DNA of 12,693 nt from Chitinophagaceae bacterium (GTDB lineage: Bacteria; Bacteroidota; Bacteroidia; Chitinophagales; Chitinophagaceae), in assembly GCA_003455235.1 (NCBI GenBank), contig DMRT01000261.1:1-12693 (forward strand), given 5' to 3'. This document shows, piece after piece, positions 1-6,117 of this stretch (position 1 is the stretch's first letter; each line of letters opens with the position of its first letter). Below the pieces are notes generated by a model. It saw only the letters and a list, made by a program, of their open reading frames with translations, was not told the origin of the DNA and searched no databases. Made by a program: the position numbers and the translations under genes.

Positions 1-5
1 GCTGC

Positions 6-128
6 CTAACTTCCGAGGGAGTTCACTTCGGGCAGGGGCACAAAACAGGAAGCCACAATCCAGCAAACCAGGGCAATGAATAAAATGGTTTCGGTGGTGG
101 AAATCCGGAGCTGTAAAAACTTTTTCAT
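6..128 (-). CDS. possible small membrane protein, 40 aa
   Basis: On the minus strand an ATG at 128 opens a 40-codon frame that ends in TAG at 6-8. The peptide begins MKKFLQLRIS and continues with one hydrophobic stretch (about residues 13-31, ILFIALVCWIVASCF) before a short polar tail. That could be a single transmembrane helix or an uncleaved signal. I do not recognise a family. It is divergent from the outer-membrane barrel gene, and the tandem repeat at 228-249 lies about 100 bp upstream, but I found no TAnnTTTG element in a suitable place for it. It may be a genuine small protein, the front of a decayed gene, or a chance frame. Support is limited to a complete frame with a plausible basic-then-hydrophobic start. 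Confidence 0.35.
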   Translation of the reverse strand: MKKFLQLRISTTETILFIALVCWIVASCFVPLPEVNSLGS

Positions 129-227
129 AACGTATTTTTTAATGCGTTACAGATAGACCGGTTACGGCAGGAGGCGTTTAAAGCAATAAAACCATCACTT
201 TCTATCTTGTGTTTTCATTAACAGCCC

Positions 228-266
228 TCATTAACCTTAATTAACCTTATACCAATATTGATTAAC
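228..266 (+). promoter_or_regulatory. direct-repeat operator upstream of the outer-membrane barrel gene
   Basis: Two perfect tandem copies of the 10-mer ATTAACCTTA lie at 230-239 and 240-249. A third, imperfect unit (ATTAACTGCC) begins at 261, so TTAAC starts fall at 231, 241 and 262 (10 and 21 bp apart, one and two helical turns). Bases 228-249 are identical to the reverse complement of 6055-6076 in the GLPGLI/kinase intergenic region. Same-face direct repeats are the usual target layout for OmpR-family regulators, and one is encoded at 7595-8287. A weaker ATTAAC also occurs at 217-222, out of phase (13 bp). Binding by that regulator is inference. Confidence 0.7.
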
Positions 267-288
267 TGCCTTTGCAGGCCATGGCTGA

Positions 289-296
289 TATTTTTG
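289..296 (+). promoter_or_regulatory. -7 promoter element (TATTTTTG) of the barrel gene
   Basis: TATTTTTG matches the Bacteroidetes TAnnTTTG consensus and predicts transcription starting near 300, about 17 nt before the ATG at 317. There is no TTTG at the usual -33 spacing; the third TTAAC unit of the operator (262-266) occupies that place, the layout expected of an activator-dependent promoter. The spacing from that unit to the -7 element (27 bp) is the same as at the GLPGLI promoter. Confidence 0.65.
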
Positions 297-316
297 TACT
301 CCATAAAATTATAGCC

Positions 317-3112
317 ATGAAATATCTCATTTTTGTACTCGGACTTTTGTTCTTATCCATCACCATCGCGTCGGCCCAGAAGAGCGGACTTACCCTGAAA
401 GGCCGGCTGGCCGACAGCCTGCAAAAGCAGCGGGTAAGCGAAGCCACCGTTTCACTGGTGAAAAGCTCCGACTCCTCCCTGGTAGGATTTACCCGAACCG
501 ACTCGGTTGGCCGTTTCAGTTTCCATAACCTGAACCCCGGTAAATACCGTCTTTCTGCTTCACAGGTAAACTTTCATCCGCAATGGGTGAATGTTGAAAT
601 AGCCGGCGATCTTGACCTTGGTTCAGTACTGATGAAAGATAAATCCATTATGGAAGAGGTAACGGTAAAAGCCCAGCGTCCGCCCGTGGTAGTGAATGGT
701 GATACACTCGAGTTCAATGCCGAATCGTTTAAAACAAAGCCCAACGCTGTGGTGGAAGACATGCTGAAAAAAATGCCGGGCGTGGAAGTGGAGAAAGACG
801 GCAGCATCAAAGTGAATGGAAAACGCATCAGCCGGGTACTGGTGAACGGCCGCGATTTTTTCAACGGCGACCCCAAGATGGCAACAAGAAATCTGTCTGC
901 TGATGCCATCGATAAAGTGCAGGTATTTGAAAAGCCATCCGATCAATCGGAGTTCACCGGCATCGACGACGGGAATAAAACCCCCACCATCAACCTGAAA
1001 TTAAAAAAGGATAAAAAGAACGCCGCCTTCGGCAAAGCCAGCCTGGCTGCAGGAACCAAGGACCGTTACGACGGGCAGTTCAACATCAATAAATTCAACG
1101 GCGATCAGCAGCTCTCAGCCATCGGCATGGCCAACAACACCAACCGCCAGGGTTTTTCCATTATGGACATGCTCAACTTCAGCGGCCAGTCGAGGAAGAT
1201 GATGAGCGGTGGCGGCGCCCGCATTGTGATCAACAACGAAAACGATGATGAGTTCGGCCTGCCTGTTGCCGGCATTAACAACAGCCAGGGCATTACGCAA
1301 ACCATTGCCGGAGGATTGAACTATAACGATGTGTGGAAGAAGAAAACCGACGTGAACGCCAGCTATTTTTATAATAATCTTACCCTGGATAACACCCGCA
1401 ACACCACCCGGCAGAATATACTCCCCGGGAATGAATTCACCTACCTGCAGAACAGCAGTACCCGGAATAAAACCAGCAGCAACCGATTTAACTTCAGCGT
1501 AGATCATAAGATCGACTCCTTCAATTCCATCAAACTGAGTTCCGTGTTTGGGTACCAGAACGGAAACAATGAAAAAAAGAACGACTATCAGTCGCTGGTG
1601 CCGGGTGATAAAATGCTGAACAACGGGTTTTCCAACACCCGCAACTCCACCGAAGGATATGTAACCAGCCAGGAGCTGCTGTACCGGCATAAGTTTGGCA
1701 AGAAAGGAAGAACCCTGTCGCTTACCGGCAATATGCAGTACAACGACAGCCGCGGACGCGGAGCGCAGAATGCCATTAATAATTTTTATAACAATGGTAA
1801 TATCGACCGGCGTGATACACTGGACCAGCAAACAACACTCAACAGCCTTACGCAGAGCTACGGAGTGAATGCCAGCTATACCGAACCGTTGAGCAAGCGT
1901 TCCCTGCTTGAGTTCAGGGGCTTTTACAATACCAGCATGGGCATTCTTAACCGGAAGACATACGACTATAATAAAGTCAGCGATAAGCACGACAGGCTGA
2001 ACAAAACGCTGAGCAATGCCTTTGAGAACACCTATAACTATATGGGAGGCGGGGTGAGTGTACGTGCGCAGCAAAAGAAATACGGCTACAGCGTTGGGGC
2101 AAACCTGCAGTATGCGGAACTCAACAGTCACCTCAAAGACAGCGCCTTCCGGGTGAAGCAGCACTTTACCAACCTGCTCCCCATCGCCAACTTCAATTAT
2201 AATTTCTCCCGTACCAAAACATTACGGCTGGATTATTCCACCTCCACGTCGCAACCAACAGCCAAACAGCTGCAGCCGGTGCAGGATATCAGCGATCCGC
2301 TCAATGTTATTGCAGGAAACCCGGAGCTGAAACAATCCTACACCCATACGGCAAGCCTGCAGTTCTTTAATGCAATACCTGCACAGCAAAAAAACCTGTT
2401 CGTATTCCTGAATTATACGGCATTAGCCAATGCCATTGTGTACAGCGACCAGATCACTGCATCCGGCGCCCGTACCAGCATGCCCGTGAACGCAAACGGG
2501 GTGTACAGCCTCAATGCAAATGTTGACCGCGGCTTCCGGATCAAGAAACTCAATACCCGGGTGGATGTTGGGCTGAATGCCGGCTACAACCAGTCGGTGA
2601 ACTTTATTAATAATGCCAAAAACAAAACCAGAACGCTTTCCGTAATGCCGCGTATCAATGCAGGCTACAGTTACAAAGAACTGCTGGAGCTGAACATTGG
2701 CGCACGGGTGAGCTACAACAATGCCCGGTATTCTTTACAGCCATCGCTTAATAATAATTACTGGCGCCAGGTATACGAAATGGATGCCACCCTTAACCTG
2801 CCTGCCGGTATTACGGTGGGTACCGAGTTCAGCTACAGTGCCTATACCGGCCGCAGCAACGGGTACAACACCCGTATTGCCTTGTGGAATTCATCCATCA
2901 GCAAACAGGTACTGAAGAGTAAGAAAGGGGAGGTTAAACTCAGCGCATTTGACCTGCTGAACCAGAACATCGGGGTGGACCGGAACGGGAATTCCACCTA
3001 CGTGGAAGACGTACAGTACAAAACACTGCAGCGCTATTTTACACTTGGGTTTACTTACAGTTTGCAAAAAGCGGGCAGTGGAGGCCCAAGGGCTGTGATC
3101 AGAACATTCTAG
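317..3112 (+). CDS. TonB-dependent-receptor-like outer-membrane beta-barrel protein with carboxypeptidase-like N-terminal domain
   Basis: The 931-aa product starts MKYLIFVLGLLFLSITIASAQ, a clear signal peptide. I chose the ATG at 317 over the in-frame TTG at 272, which would add 15 residues ahead of the signal and overlap the -7 element. Residues about 25-105 form a carboxypeptidase-regulatory-like beta-sandwich (GRLADS...VSLV...D..GRFSF..L.PGKYRLS). Residues about 113-235 resemble a TonB-receptor plug (VVVNGDTLEFNAESF, VVEDMLKKMPGVEV, VNGRDFFNGDP). The rest, rich in alternating aromatic and Asn/Ser strands, is an outer-membrane barrel ending in phenylalanine. This is the 'outer membrane beta-barrel family' type that often accompanies GLPGLI genes. 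The substrate is unknown; transport versus structural or peptide-uptake roles cannot be told apart. It has its own promoter and a terminator at 3134-3167. The repeat at 228-249, shared with the kinase operon region, suggests control by that system. Confidence 0.9.
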   Translation: MKYLIFVLGLLFLSITIASAQKSGLTLKGRLADSLQKQRVSEATVSLVKSSDSSLVGFTRTDSVGRFSFHNLNPGKYRLSASQVNFHPQWVNVEIAGDLDLGSVLMKDKSIMEEVTVKAQRPPVVVNGDTLEFNAESFKTKPNAVVEDMLKKMPGVEVEKDGSIKVNGKRISRVLVNGRDFFNGDPKMATRNLSADAIDKVQVFEKPSDQSEFTGIDDGNKTPTINLKLKKDKKNAAFGKASLAAGTKDRYDGQFNINKFNGDQQLSAIGMANNTNRQGFSIMDMLNFSGQSRKMMSGGGARIVINNENDDEFGLPVAGINNSQGITQTIAGGLNYNDVWKKKTDVNASYFYNNLTLDNTRNTTRQNILPGNEFTYLQNSSTRNKTSSNRFNFSVDHKIDSFNSIKLSSVFGYQNGNNEKKNDYQSLVPGDKMLNNGFSNTRNSTEGYVTSQELLYRHKFGKKGRTLSLTGNMQYNDSRGRGAQNAINNFYNNGNIDRRDTLDQQTTLNSLTQSYGVNASYTEPLSKRSLLEFRGFYNTSMGILNRKTYDYNKVSDKHDRLNKTLSNAFENTYNYMGGGVSVRAQQKKYGYSVGANLQYAELNSHLKDSAFRVKQHFTNLLPIANFNYNFSRTKTLRLDYSTSTSQPTAKQLQPVQDISDPLNVIAGNPELKQSYTHTASLQFFNAIPAQQKNLFVFLNYTALANAIVYSDQITASGARTSMPVNANGVYSLNANVDRGFRIKKLNTRVDVGLNAGYNQSVNFINNAKNKTRTLSVMPRINAGYSYKELLELNIGARVSYNNARYSLQPSLNNNYWRQVYEMDATLNLPAGITVGTEFSYSAYTGRSNGYNTRIALWNSSISKQVLKSKKGEVKLSAFDLLNQNIGVDRNGNSTYVEDVQYKTLQRYFTLGFTYSLQKAGSGGPRAVIRTF

Positions 3113-3133
3113 CCCTTGCCGCTGCAAGCCTGG

Positions 3134-3167
3134 AAAACCTGTCCTGCCAATACGGGACGGGTTTTTT
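3134..3167 (+). terminator. rho-independent terminator of the barrel gene
   Basis: The arm AACCTGTCC (3136-3144) pairs with GGACGGGTT (3155-3163) with one G-U pair and a 10-nt loop. Flanking A-T pairs extend the stem, and a T run reaches 3167. It sits 22 bp after the stop codon. The last T of the tail is also the first base of the next gene's -7 element. Confidence 0.75.
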
Positions 3168-3174
3168 AGTTTTG
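3167..3174 (+). promoter_or_regulatory. -7 promoter element (TAGTTTTG) of the MOSC gene
   Basis: TAGTTTTG matches TAnnTTTG and ends only 4 nt before the ATG at 3179, so the transcript would have almost no 5' leader. No TTTG is seen at -33 spacing; that region is taken up by the terminator stem. Confidence 0.5.
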
Positions 3175-3178
3175 CAGC

Positions 3179-4018
3179 ATGACAACCCAGGATGCTATAA
3201 AACCCGTTATACACAACATTACCATTTACCCGGTGAAATCGCTCGACGGCATTTCATTGCAAACAGCACAGGTGGTAAAGGGCGGCTGTCTCAGGCACGA
3301 CCGGGAATATGCAATTGTGGATGCCGAAGGAGATTTTGTAAATGGTAAATCCAATGCCCTTGTACATACCCTGCGTTCGGAGGTTGATCTGCAGCAAGAG
3401 CGCATCTCTTTCCGCCATGAACCGGAACAGGCATGGAATTCATTTCATTTGCAGGATGAAGCAAACCGCATCAATGATTATTTATCCGGCATCTTTCACA
3501 CACCGGTGTCTCTAATAAAAAATTCGGAAGGACGGTTCATGGATATCCCCGATAAAGCAGGCCTTACCATTCTTTCTGACGCCAGCTTACAAACCGTTTC
3601 AGGCTGGTTTAATAATATGAACCTGGAAGAAACAAGGCAACGCTTCCGGGCTACCATCGAAATCAGCGGGGTGCCTGCCTTTTGGGAAGACCGGCTTTTT
3701 GCAGAGCAGGATGTAATGGTTGAATTCATGGCAGGAGATGTTCGCCTGTATGGAGTTAGTCCGCGTGCACGGTGTGTGGTACCCACCCGCCATCCCCGAA
3801 CCGGGCAAGTGATTCACGCCTTCCCGAAAACATTTGCAAAACACCGGGCAACAGACCTGCCTTCCTGGTCCATGCTGGAAGCGTATGGACATCATTATTA
3901 TCTCACTGTAAATTGTTATATCCCTCCCACGCAGGTTGACAAATGGATATCAGTGGGCGATGAAATACATCTTACCGGGAATGTACATCCCAATATTTTC
4001 AAAGATTCTGACTGGTAA
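3179..4018 (+). CDS. MOSC domain-containing protein (YcbX/mARC-like core)
   Basis: The 279-aa cytoplasmic protein has the two-part layout of the mARC/YcbX group. The N-terminal MOSC_N-like barrel (about residues 10-115) opens with the typical IYPVKSLDG and GG.L..DREYAIVD segments. The MOSC domain (about 130-270) follows and contains RFRATIEISG (155-164) and PRARCVVPTRHPRTG (195-209). Cys199 sits where members of this family bind the molybdenum cofactor, so a Moco-dependent reductase of N-hydroxylated or related substrates is the family-based expectation. The C-terminal 2Fe-2S ferredoxin domain of E. coli YcbX is absent, so a separate electron donor would be needed. The canonical RFRPN motif reads RFRAT here. 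It stands alone between terminators and has no obvious link to its neighbours. Confidence 0.85.
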   Translation: MTTQDAIKPVIHNITIYPVKSLDGISLQTAQVVKGGCLRHDREYAIVDAEGDFVNGKSNALVHTLRSEVDLQQERISFRHEPEQAWNSFHLQDEANRINDYLSGIFHTPVSLIKNSEGRFMDIPDKAGLTILSDASLQTVSGWFNNMNLEETRQRFRATIEISGVPAFWEDRLFAEQDVMVEFMAGDVRLYGVSPRARCVVPTRHPRTGQVIHAFPKTFAKHRATDLPSWSMLEAYGHHYYLTVNCYIPPTQVDKWISVGDEIHLTGNVHPNIFKDSDW

Positions 4019-4146
4019 CTGCTTGCGAAAAAAAGAGCCGCAAAGGCCCGGCAATTATTTCTGAAAACATCAGGAGTTCCTGGTGATTAACCCGGGTTTA
4101 CCGGAACCGCACATTAATATCTTATTAGAACCTGTACAGTTTTCAA

Positions 4147-4160
4147 TTTTGTTAACAAAA
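4147..4160. promoter_or_regulatory. 14-bp perfect palindrome upstream of the small secreted protein gene
   Basis: TTTTGTTAACAAAA is a perfect inverted repeat in the 208-bp gap between the MOSC gene and the gene at 4227. It lies about 67 bp upstream of the ATG, a reasonable place for a dimeric repressor or activator. Nothing else identifies a binding protein, and AT-rich palindromes of this size can arise by chance. The same gap holds a weaker inverted repeat around CAGGAGTTCCTG (near 4070-4082). Confidence 0.3.
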
Positions 4161-4226
4161 AAACAGGCATATCAAACCTGCTGGCATCTTATTTGAAAAA
4201 GACAGTCCGGACCAAAAATAAGTTTT

Positions 4227-4682
4227 ATGAAAAAGATTCTGTTAAGCCTGTTATTTGTTTCAACCGCCGTTGTATTTACAAACACATCAAAAGCCCAGGT
4301 GCGGGTGGGTGTTAGCATTAATATCGGCGAACAGCCCGAATGGGGCCCGGCCGGTTATGATTATGCCGAATATTATTACATGCCCGATATTGAAGCCTAT
4401 TACAGCATTCCCCGTCACCAGTTTGTTTACCTGTCGGGCAACCGCTGGATATTTGCCAGTTCGCTTCCTCCCATGTATTCGCATTATAACCTTTATACAG
4501 GATACAAAATAGTGCTGCGGGAACGGGATGCATACCGGCACTTCAACGATCACCGGGTACGCTATGGTAAATACCGTGGACGGTACAACCAGCAGGTGAT
4601 CATTGTAAACCACCACGATAATGGCAACCATTACGGGCAATATAAAAACAACGGAAAAGGCCGCGGCCGCGGAAGGCATTAA
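4227..4682 (+). CDS. small secreted tyrosine-rich basic protein, function unknown
   Basis: The 151-aa product has a signal peptide (residues 1-23, MKKILLSLLFVSTAVVFTNTSKA, then QVRV). The mature part has a Tyr-rich segment (about 44-60, YDYAEYYYMPDIEAYYS), a RHQFVYLSGNRWIFASSLPPMY segment, and a basic Asn/His/Gly/Arg tail ending GKGRGRGRH. It has no cysteine in the mature part and no transmembrane segment, so it should be periplasmic or surface-associated. Similar small exported proteins with a Y..PDI..YY / YL..G.W.F...LPP.Y pattern are frequent in Sphingobacteria-type genomes, but I know no function or symbol. It has its own terminator (4713-4742). A TAAGTTTT (4219-4226) directly abuts the ATG and is too close to be trusted as the -7 element. 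Confidence 0.8.
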   Translation: MKKILLSLLFVSTAVVFTNTSKAQVRVGVSINIGEQPEWGPAGYDYAEYYYMPDIEAYYSIPRHQFVYLSGNRWIFASSLPPMYSHYNLYTGYKIVLRERDAYRHFNDHRVRYGKYRGRYNQQVIIVNHHDNGNHYGQYKNNGKGRGRGRH

Positions 4683-4712
4683 GATATTACGGAACACAAG
4701 AACAAGCACAGC

Positions 4713-4742
4713 AGGAGCCACTTAATTGTGGCTCTTGTTTTT
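4713..4742 (+). terminator. rho-independent terminator after the small secreted protein
   Basis: GAGCCAC (4715-4721) pairs perfectly with GTGGCTC (4728-4734) around a 6-nt TTAATT loop; outer A-T and G-U pairs lengthen the stem. The tail is TTGTTTTTG. It lies 31 bp after the stop codon. Confidence 0.75.
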
Positions 4743-4770
4743 GACTGAACAGGAAATAAAAATAAGTTTG
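4740..4770 (+). promoter_or_regulatory. canonical Bacteroidetes promoter (TTTG-N19-TAAGTTTG)
   Basis: TTTG at 4740-4743 and TAAGTTTG at 4763-4770 are separated by 19 bp, matching the -33/-7 consensus of the Bacteroidetes primary sigma factor. The predicted start is near 4774, giving a leader of about 13 nt before the ATG at 4787. The -33 TTTG lies inside the T tail of the preceding terminator. Confidence 0.7.
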
Positions 4771-4786
4771 GTTATTTTACAGCCTG

Positions 4787-5194
4787 ATGGACATACTGCT
4801 CAACATTTTGAAGGAAATGGTGGAAACACACCCGAAGTCTGAATTTATACACAGCCTGTACCAGCAGTACTGCAACCGGGGTGGGTTAAGCAAAAAACAA
4901 CTGGAAGGATTACACAGCAAGGCAATAAAAGCCGGAAACATCTCATCCAATAAGATCGCTACCCTGGAAGCCATCATTAAAAAAAAGCCCACCCGCGAAC
5001 GGGCGGCAGCCAGCATCAGGGCAGATTTGCCGCTGAAAGACGAAGCGCTGGGTAAAACACTTTCTGATATGCTTGCAAAATATCCCGGGCATAAGCGGAT
5101 CCTGTTCCTTAAATCCAAGTATGACAATAATGAGAACATCTCGGCGGCAGAAACAGCCGAGGTCAAAAAATTCAGCAAACTGTTACTGAAATAG
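4787..5194 (+). CDS. small helical cytoplasmic protein, function unknown
   Basis: The 135-aa product has no signal peptide or membrane segment. It looks almost wholly alpha-helical and is lysine-rich. A central piece, residues about 24-44 (LYQQYCNRGGLSKKQLEGLHSKA), has the shape of the short Y..RG.LS.KQL..L helix-turn-helix-like segment found in varied nucleic-acid-associated proteins. That resemblance is from memory and weak. There is one cysteine (in QQYCNRGG) and no recognisable catalytic motif. The gene is monocistronic, with a canonical promoter at 4740-4770 and a strong terminator 2 bp after its stop. It converges on the GLPGLI gene. I do not recognise a family. Confidence 0.75.
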   Translation: MDILLNILKEMVETHPKSEFIHSLYQQYCNRGGLSKKQLEGLHSKAIKAGNISSNKIATLEAIIKKKPTRERAAASIRADLPLKDEALGKTLSDMLAKYPGHKRILFLKSKYDNNENISAAETAEVKKFSKLLLK

Positions 5195-5196
5195 AA

Positions 5197-5229
5197 AGCC
5201 CGGTGCATGGCACCGGGCTGTTTGTTTTC
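5197..5229. terminator. strong, probably bidirectional terminator between convergent genes
   Basis: AGCCCGGTGC (5197-5206) and GCACCGGGCT (5210-5219) form a perfect 10-bp GC-rich stem around an ATG loop, followed by GTTTGTTTT on the plus strand. On the minus strand the same stem is followed by TTCTATTTC, so it can also end the GLPGLI transcript, whose stop is at 5248. Confidence 0.85.
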
Positions 5230-5247
5230 TGGCTTACTTTATTCCTG

Positions 5248-5967
5248 TTAATTTGTTACAATCCGTACCGGGCCATTGCCCATTAATTCTTTTTGTTTGG
5301 CAATAAAATCACTGTGAGAGATCTTCTTTCCTTTAACAGGCGCTTTAATATTCTTCCTGTCCACTTTCTTGTCGATCGTTTTGGCGGTAAAAACAATTTC
5401 ACCTTTATTGGCATCAATGCCCAGGATCATCCCGGGTAATCCGTTGAACTGCTCGGGTCCCGAAGCAACCGGGATCTCTTCGGTGTACCAGGCCACCACA
5501 TCAGTGCCCCGCGATGTTCTGCCGCTTGCTTTTTTACAGGCATAGCCCAGGATGCTTTTTGTTTCGCCCTCCTCCAGTTTCCAGGCCATGCTGCGGATGG
5601 AATCTTCCACCAGGTACAGCTCGTCCATCAGTTCCCGTATCTCCACAGCTTTTTGTGTACCGAAGTTGCGGTAATATACATTCTCCCCGCTTCCGCCCAT
5701 GCGTATCACCAGGCCACCGCCATTGTTCTGTTCGGTCATATCCGGTTCTTCTTCCACGGATTTGTACAGGCTTTGGTTATCGGCAAAATACAATTCAAAC
5801 TTTGCCGTACGGAACTGGGGTACCATCGACCGCAGCTGCTGGTTTTCCTCGGGAATGCGGCGATACATATCCACCGTTTGCTCGTACGTGATCTTTCCTT
5901 CTTTTACCTGGGCTGTTGCCGTTTGCAGGAACAGGAAAGCCGCGGATACAGTTATTAGTTTTTTCAT
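5248..5967 (-). CDS. GLPGLI family exported protein
   Basis: The 239-aa protein begins MKKLITVSAAFLFLQTATAQ, a signal peptide of about 19-20 residues. The diagnostic motif of the GLPGLI family (TIGR01200) is at residues 176-181, as GLPGMI, in the conserved setting VVAWYTEEIPVASGPEQFNGLPGMIL (158-182). Upstream is the family's W.L..E.K.ILGYACKKA block (129-147). The function of the family is unknown; members are periplasmic or envelope proteins of Bacteroidetes often encoded near the type of outer-membrane barrel found at 317-3112. The gene is divergent from the kinase operon. Its promoter has the same operator and spacing as the barrel gene, so co-expression with the barrel is likely. It ends at the bidirectional terminator at 5197-5229. 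Family assignment is firm; role is not. Confidence 0.92.
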   Translation of the reverse strand: MKKLITVSAAFLFLQTATAQVKEGKITYEQTVDMYRRIPEENQQLRSMVPQFRTAKFELYFADNQSLYKSVEEEPDMTEQNNGGGLVIRMGGSGENVYYRNFGTQKAVEIRELMDELYLVEDSIRSMAWKLEEGETKSILGYACKKASGRTSRGTDVVAWYTEEIPVASGPEQFNGLPGMILGIDANKGEIVFTAKTIDKKVDRKNIKAPVKGKKISHSDFIAKQKELMGNGPVRIVTN

Positions 5968-6007
5968 GACAAGTGTATTTTGTTTTTTAGTAAATCAATT
6001 AACAGCA

Positions 6008-6015
6008 CAAAACTA
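6008..6015 (-). promoter_or_regulatory. -7 promoter element (TAGTTTTG) of the GLPGLI gene
   Basis: Read on the minus strand, TAGTTTTG matches TAnnTTTG. It predicts a start near 6004 and a leader of about 37 nt to the ATG at 5967. It starts exactly 27 bp after the third TTAAC unit (6042), as at the barrel promoter (262 to 289). Confidence 0.65.
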
Positions 6016-6036
6016 CCCGGAAGCTTTCCGAAAGCA

Positions 6037-6076
6037 GGTTAACCAGCCTTTCATTAAGGTTAATTAAGGTTAATGA
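6037..6076 (-). promoter_or_regulatory. direct-repeat operator in the divergent GLPGLI / kinase intergenic region
   Basis: On the minus strand, ATTAACCTTA occurs twice in tandem (6074-6065 and 6064-6055). A third unit, TTAACC, starts at 6042, giving starts at 6073, 6063 and 6042 (10 and 21 bp apart). This copies the arrangement at 228-266 before the barrel gene, and 22 bases (6055-6076) are identical to 228-249. The plus-strand repeat also lies upstream of the histidine kinase promoter, at about -40 to -60 from its likely start. One site could thus serve the GLPGLI gene and the regulator's own operon. Confidence 0.7.
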
Positions 6077-6102
6077 ACCGGAGAACCTGCCGGTTTTAGA
6101 AG

Positions 6103-6110
6103 TAGCTTTG
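6103..6110 (+). promoter_or_regulatory. -7 promoter element (TAGCTTTG) of the kinase/regulator operon
   Basis: TAGCTTTG matches TAnnTTTG and ends 7 nt before the ATG at 6118, predicting a leader of only a few nucleotides. No TTTG is found at -33 spacing, which fits dependence on an activator bound at the repeat upstream (6055-6074). Confidence 0.6.
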
Positions 6111-6117
6111 TCGGGTC

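Noticed and set aside
217..222. Extra ATTAAC as a fourth operator unit
   Set aside because: It is 13 bp from the next unit, out of helical phase, and has no counterpart in the GLPGLI/kinase site.
272..316. TTG start at 272 for the barrel gene
   Set aside because: It would put 15 residues before a clear signal peptide and overlap the predicted -7 element; ATG at 317 gives a normal export signal.
1115..2164. Long minus-strand open frame (about 349 codons) opposite the barrel gene
   Set aside because: It lies wholly inside a gene with strong family features. Its product has no signal, domain or motif and looks like an antisense shadow.
4036..4060. Possible terminator after the MOSC gene (GCCGCAAAGGCCCGGC region)
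   Set aside because: The stem is only about 3 bp with mismatches and lacks a T tail.
4086..4092. Single ATTAACC before the gene at 4227 as another copy of the shared operator
   Set aside because: There is no tandem partner at 10 bp and no third unit or -7 element at the conserved spacing.
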